12,961 nt of DNA, from the NCBI GenBank assembly GCA_937942115.1, contig CALDFY010000228.1, positions 1 through 12,961 on the forward strand. The letters run 5' to 3'. Source of the stretch: an uncultured Anaerolineae bacterium (GTDB lineage: Bacteria > Chloroflexota > Anaerolineae > B4-G1 > DUEL01). The notes under the pieces were generated by a model. The model made no database searches. It was given only the letters and a program-made list of their open reading frames with translations, and was not told the origin of the DNA. This document shows, piece after piece, positions 12,941 through 12,961 of the stretch (its first letter is position 1; every line of letters starts with the position of its first letter). A program made the translations under genes and the position numbers.

Positions 12941-12961
12941 AAGGGATTTTGCGGCGGCCGA

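Overview
The window is G+C-rich throughout and gene-dense, with several dispersed, strongly structured non-coding repeats and nearly perfect sigma-70 type promoters (TTGACA/TATAAT). The gene set (endonuclease IV, a Clp1-like polynucleotide kinase of a type better known from archaea and eukaryotes, a cytoplasmic DegS-like kinase, and a lipoprotein with a Pro/Thr/Ala-rich linker) together with the repeat style suggests a Chloroflexota bacterium, perhaps Anaerolineae-like. That assignment is inference from style, not from a marker comparison.

Layout. Positions 1-118 are an exact direct copy of 862-979, so the left edge is either the tail of a tandem duplication or an assembly join. Positions 1-512 on the minus strand carry a small unrecognised protein and, overlapping it by ATGA, an 8-cysteine two-cluster ferredoxin whose 3' part is cut by that junction. 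A consensus promoter at 537-565 starts a rightward operon at 611-3734: a DAO-family FAD oxidoreductase, a 58-aa coiled-coil protein, endonuclease IV (nfo) and a Clp1-like kinase. Two hairpin terminators (3676-3704 and 3747-3773) separate it from a convergent leftward operon.

That leftward operon runs from a promoter near 7168-7141 through a roughly 195-nt leader containing 35-bp direct and inverted repeats. It continues into pyrimidine-nucleoside phosphorylase (5632-6939), a DegS/DesK-type histidine kinase (4562-5614) and an OmpR/PhoB-type response regulator (3802-4500). A separate leftward lipoprotein gene (7320-8354) ends in its own terminator hairpin (7265-7296).

To the right, a second consensus promoter (8535-8562) reads through a long imperfect inverted-repeat element (8608-8800) into a SERCA-like P-type Ca2+ ATPase (8813-11620). 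Two tandem 50-bp structured repeats (11622-11721) separate it from tsaD (11736-12743), which makes the t6A modification of tRNA. The last 218 bases hold no gene and end in a strong 14-bp hairpin.

No phage, transposase, CRISPR or defence genes were seen. The most interesting points are the nfo/Clp1-kinase operon, the kinase/regulator pair from two different two-component families placed behind a nucleoside phosphorylase, the repeat elements lying inside 5' leaders, and the 118-bp duplication at the left edge.
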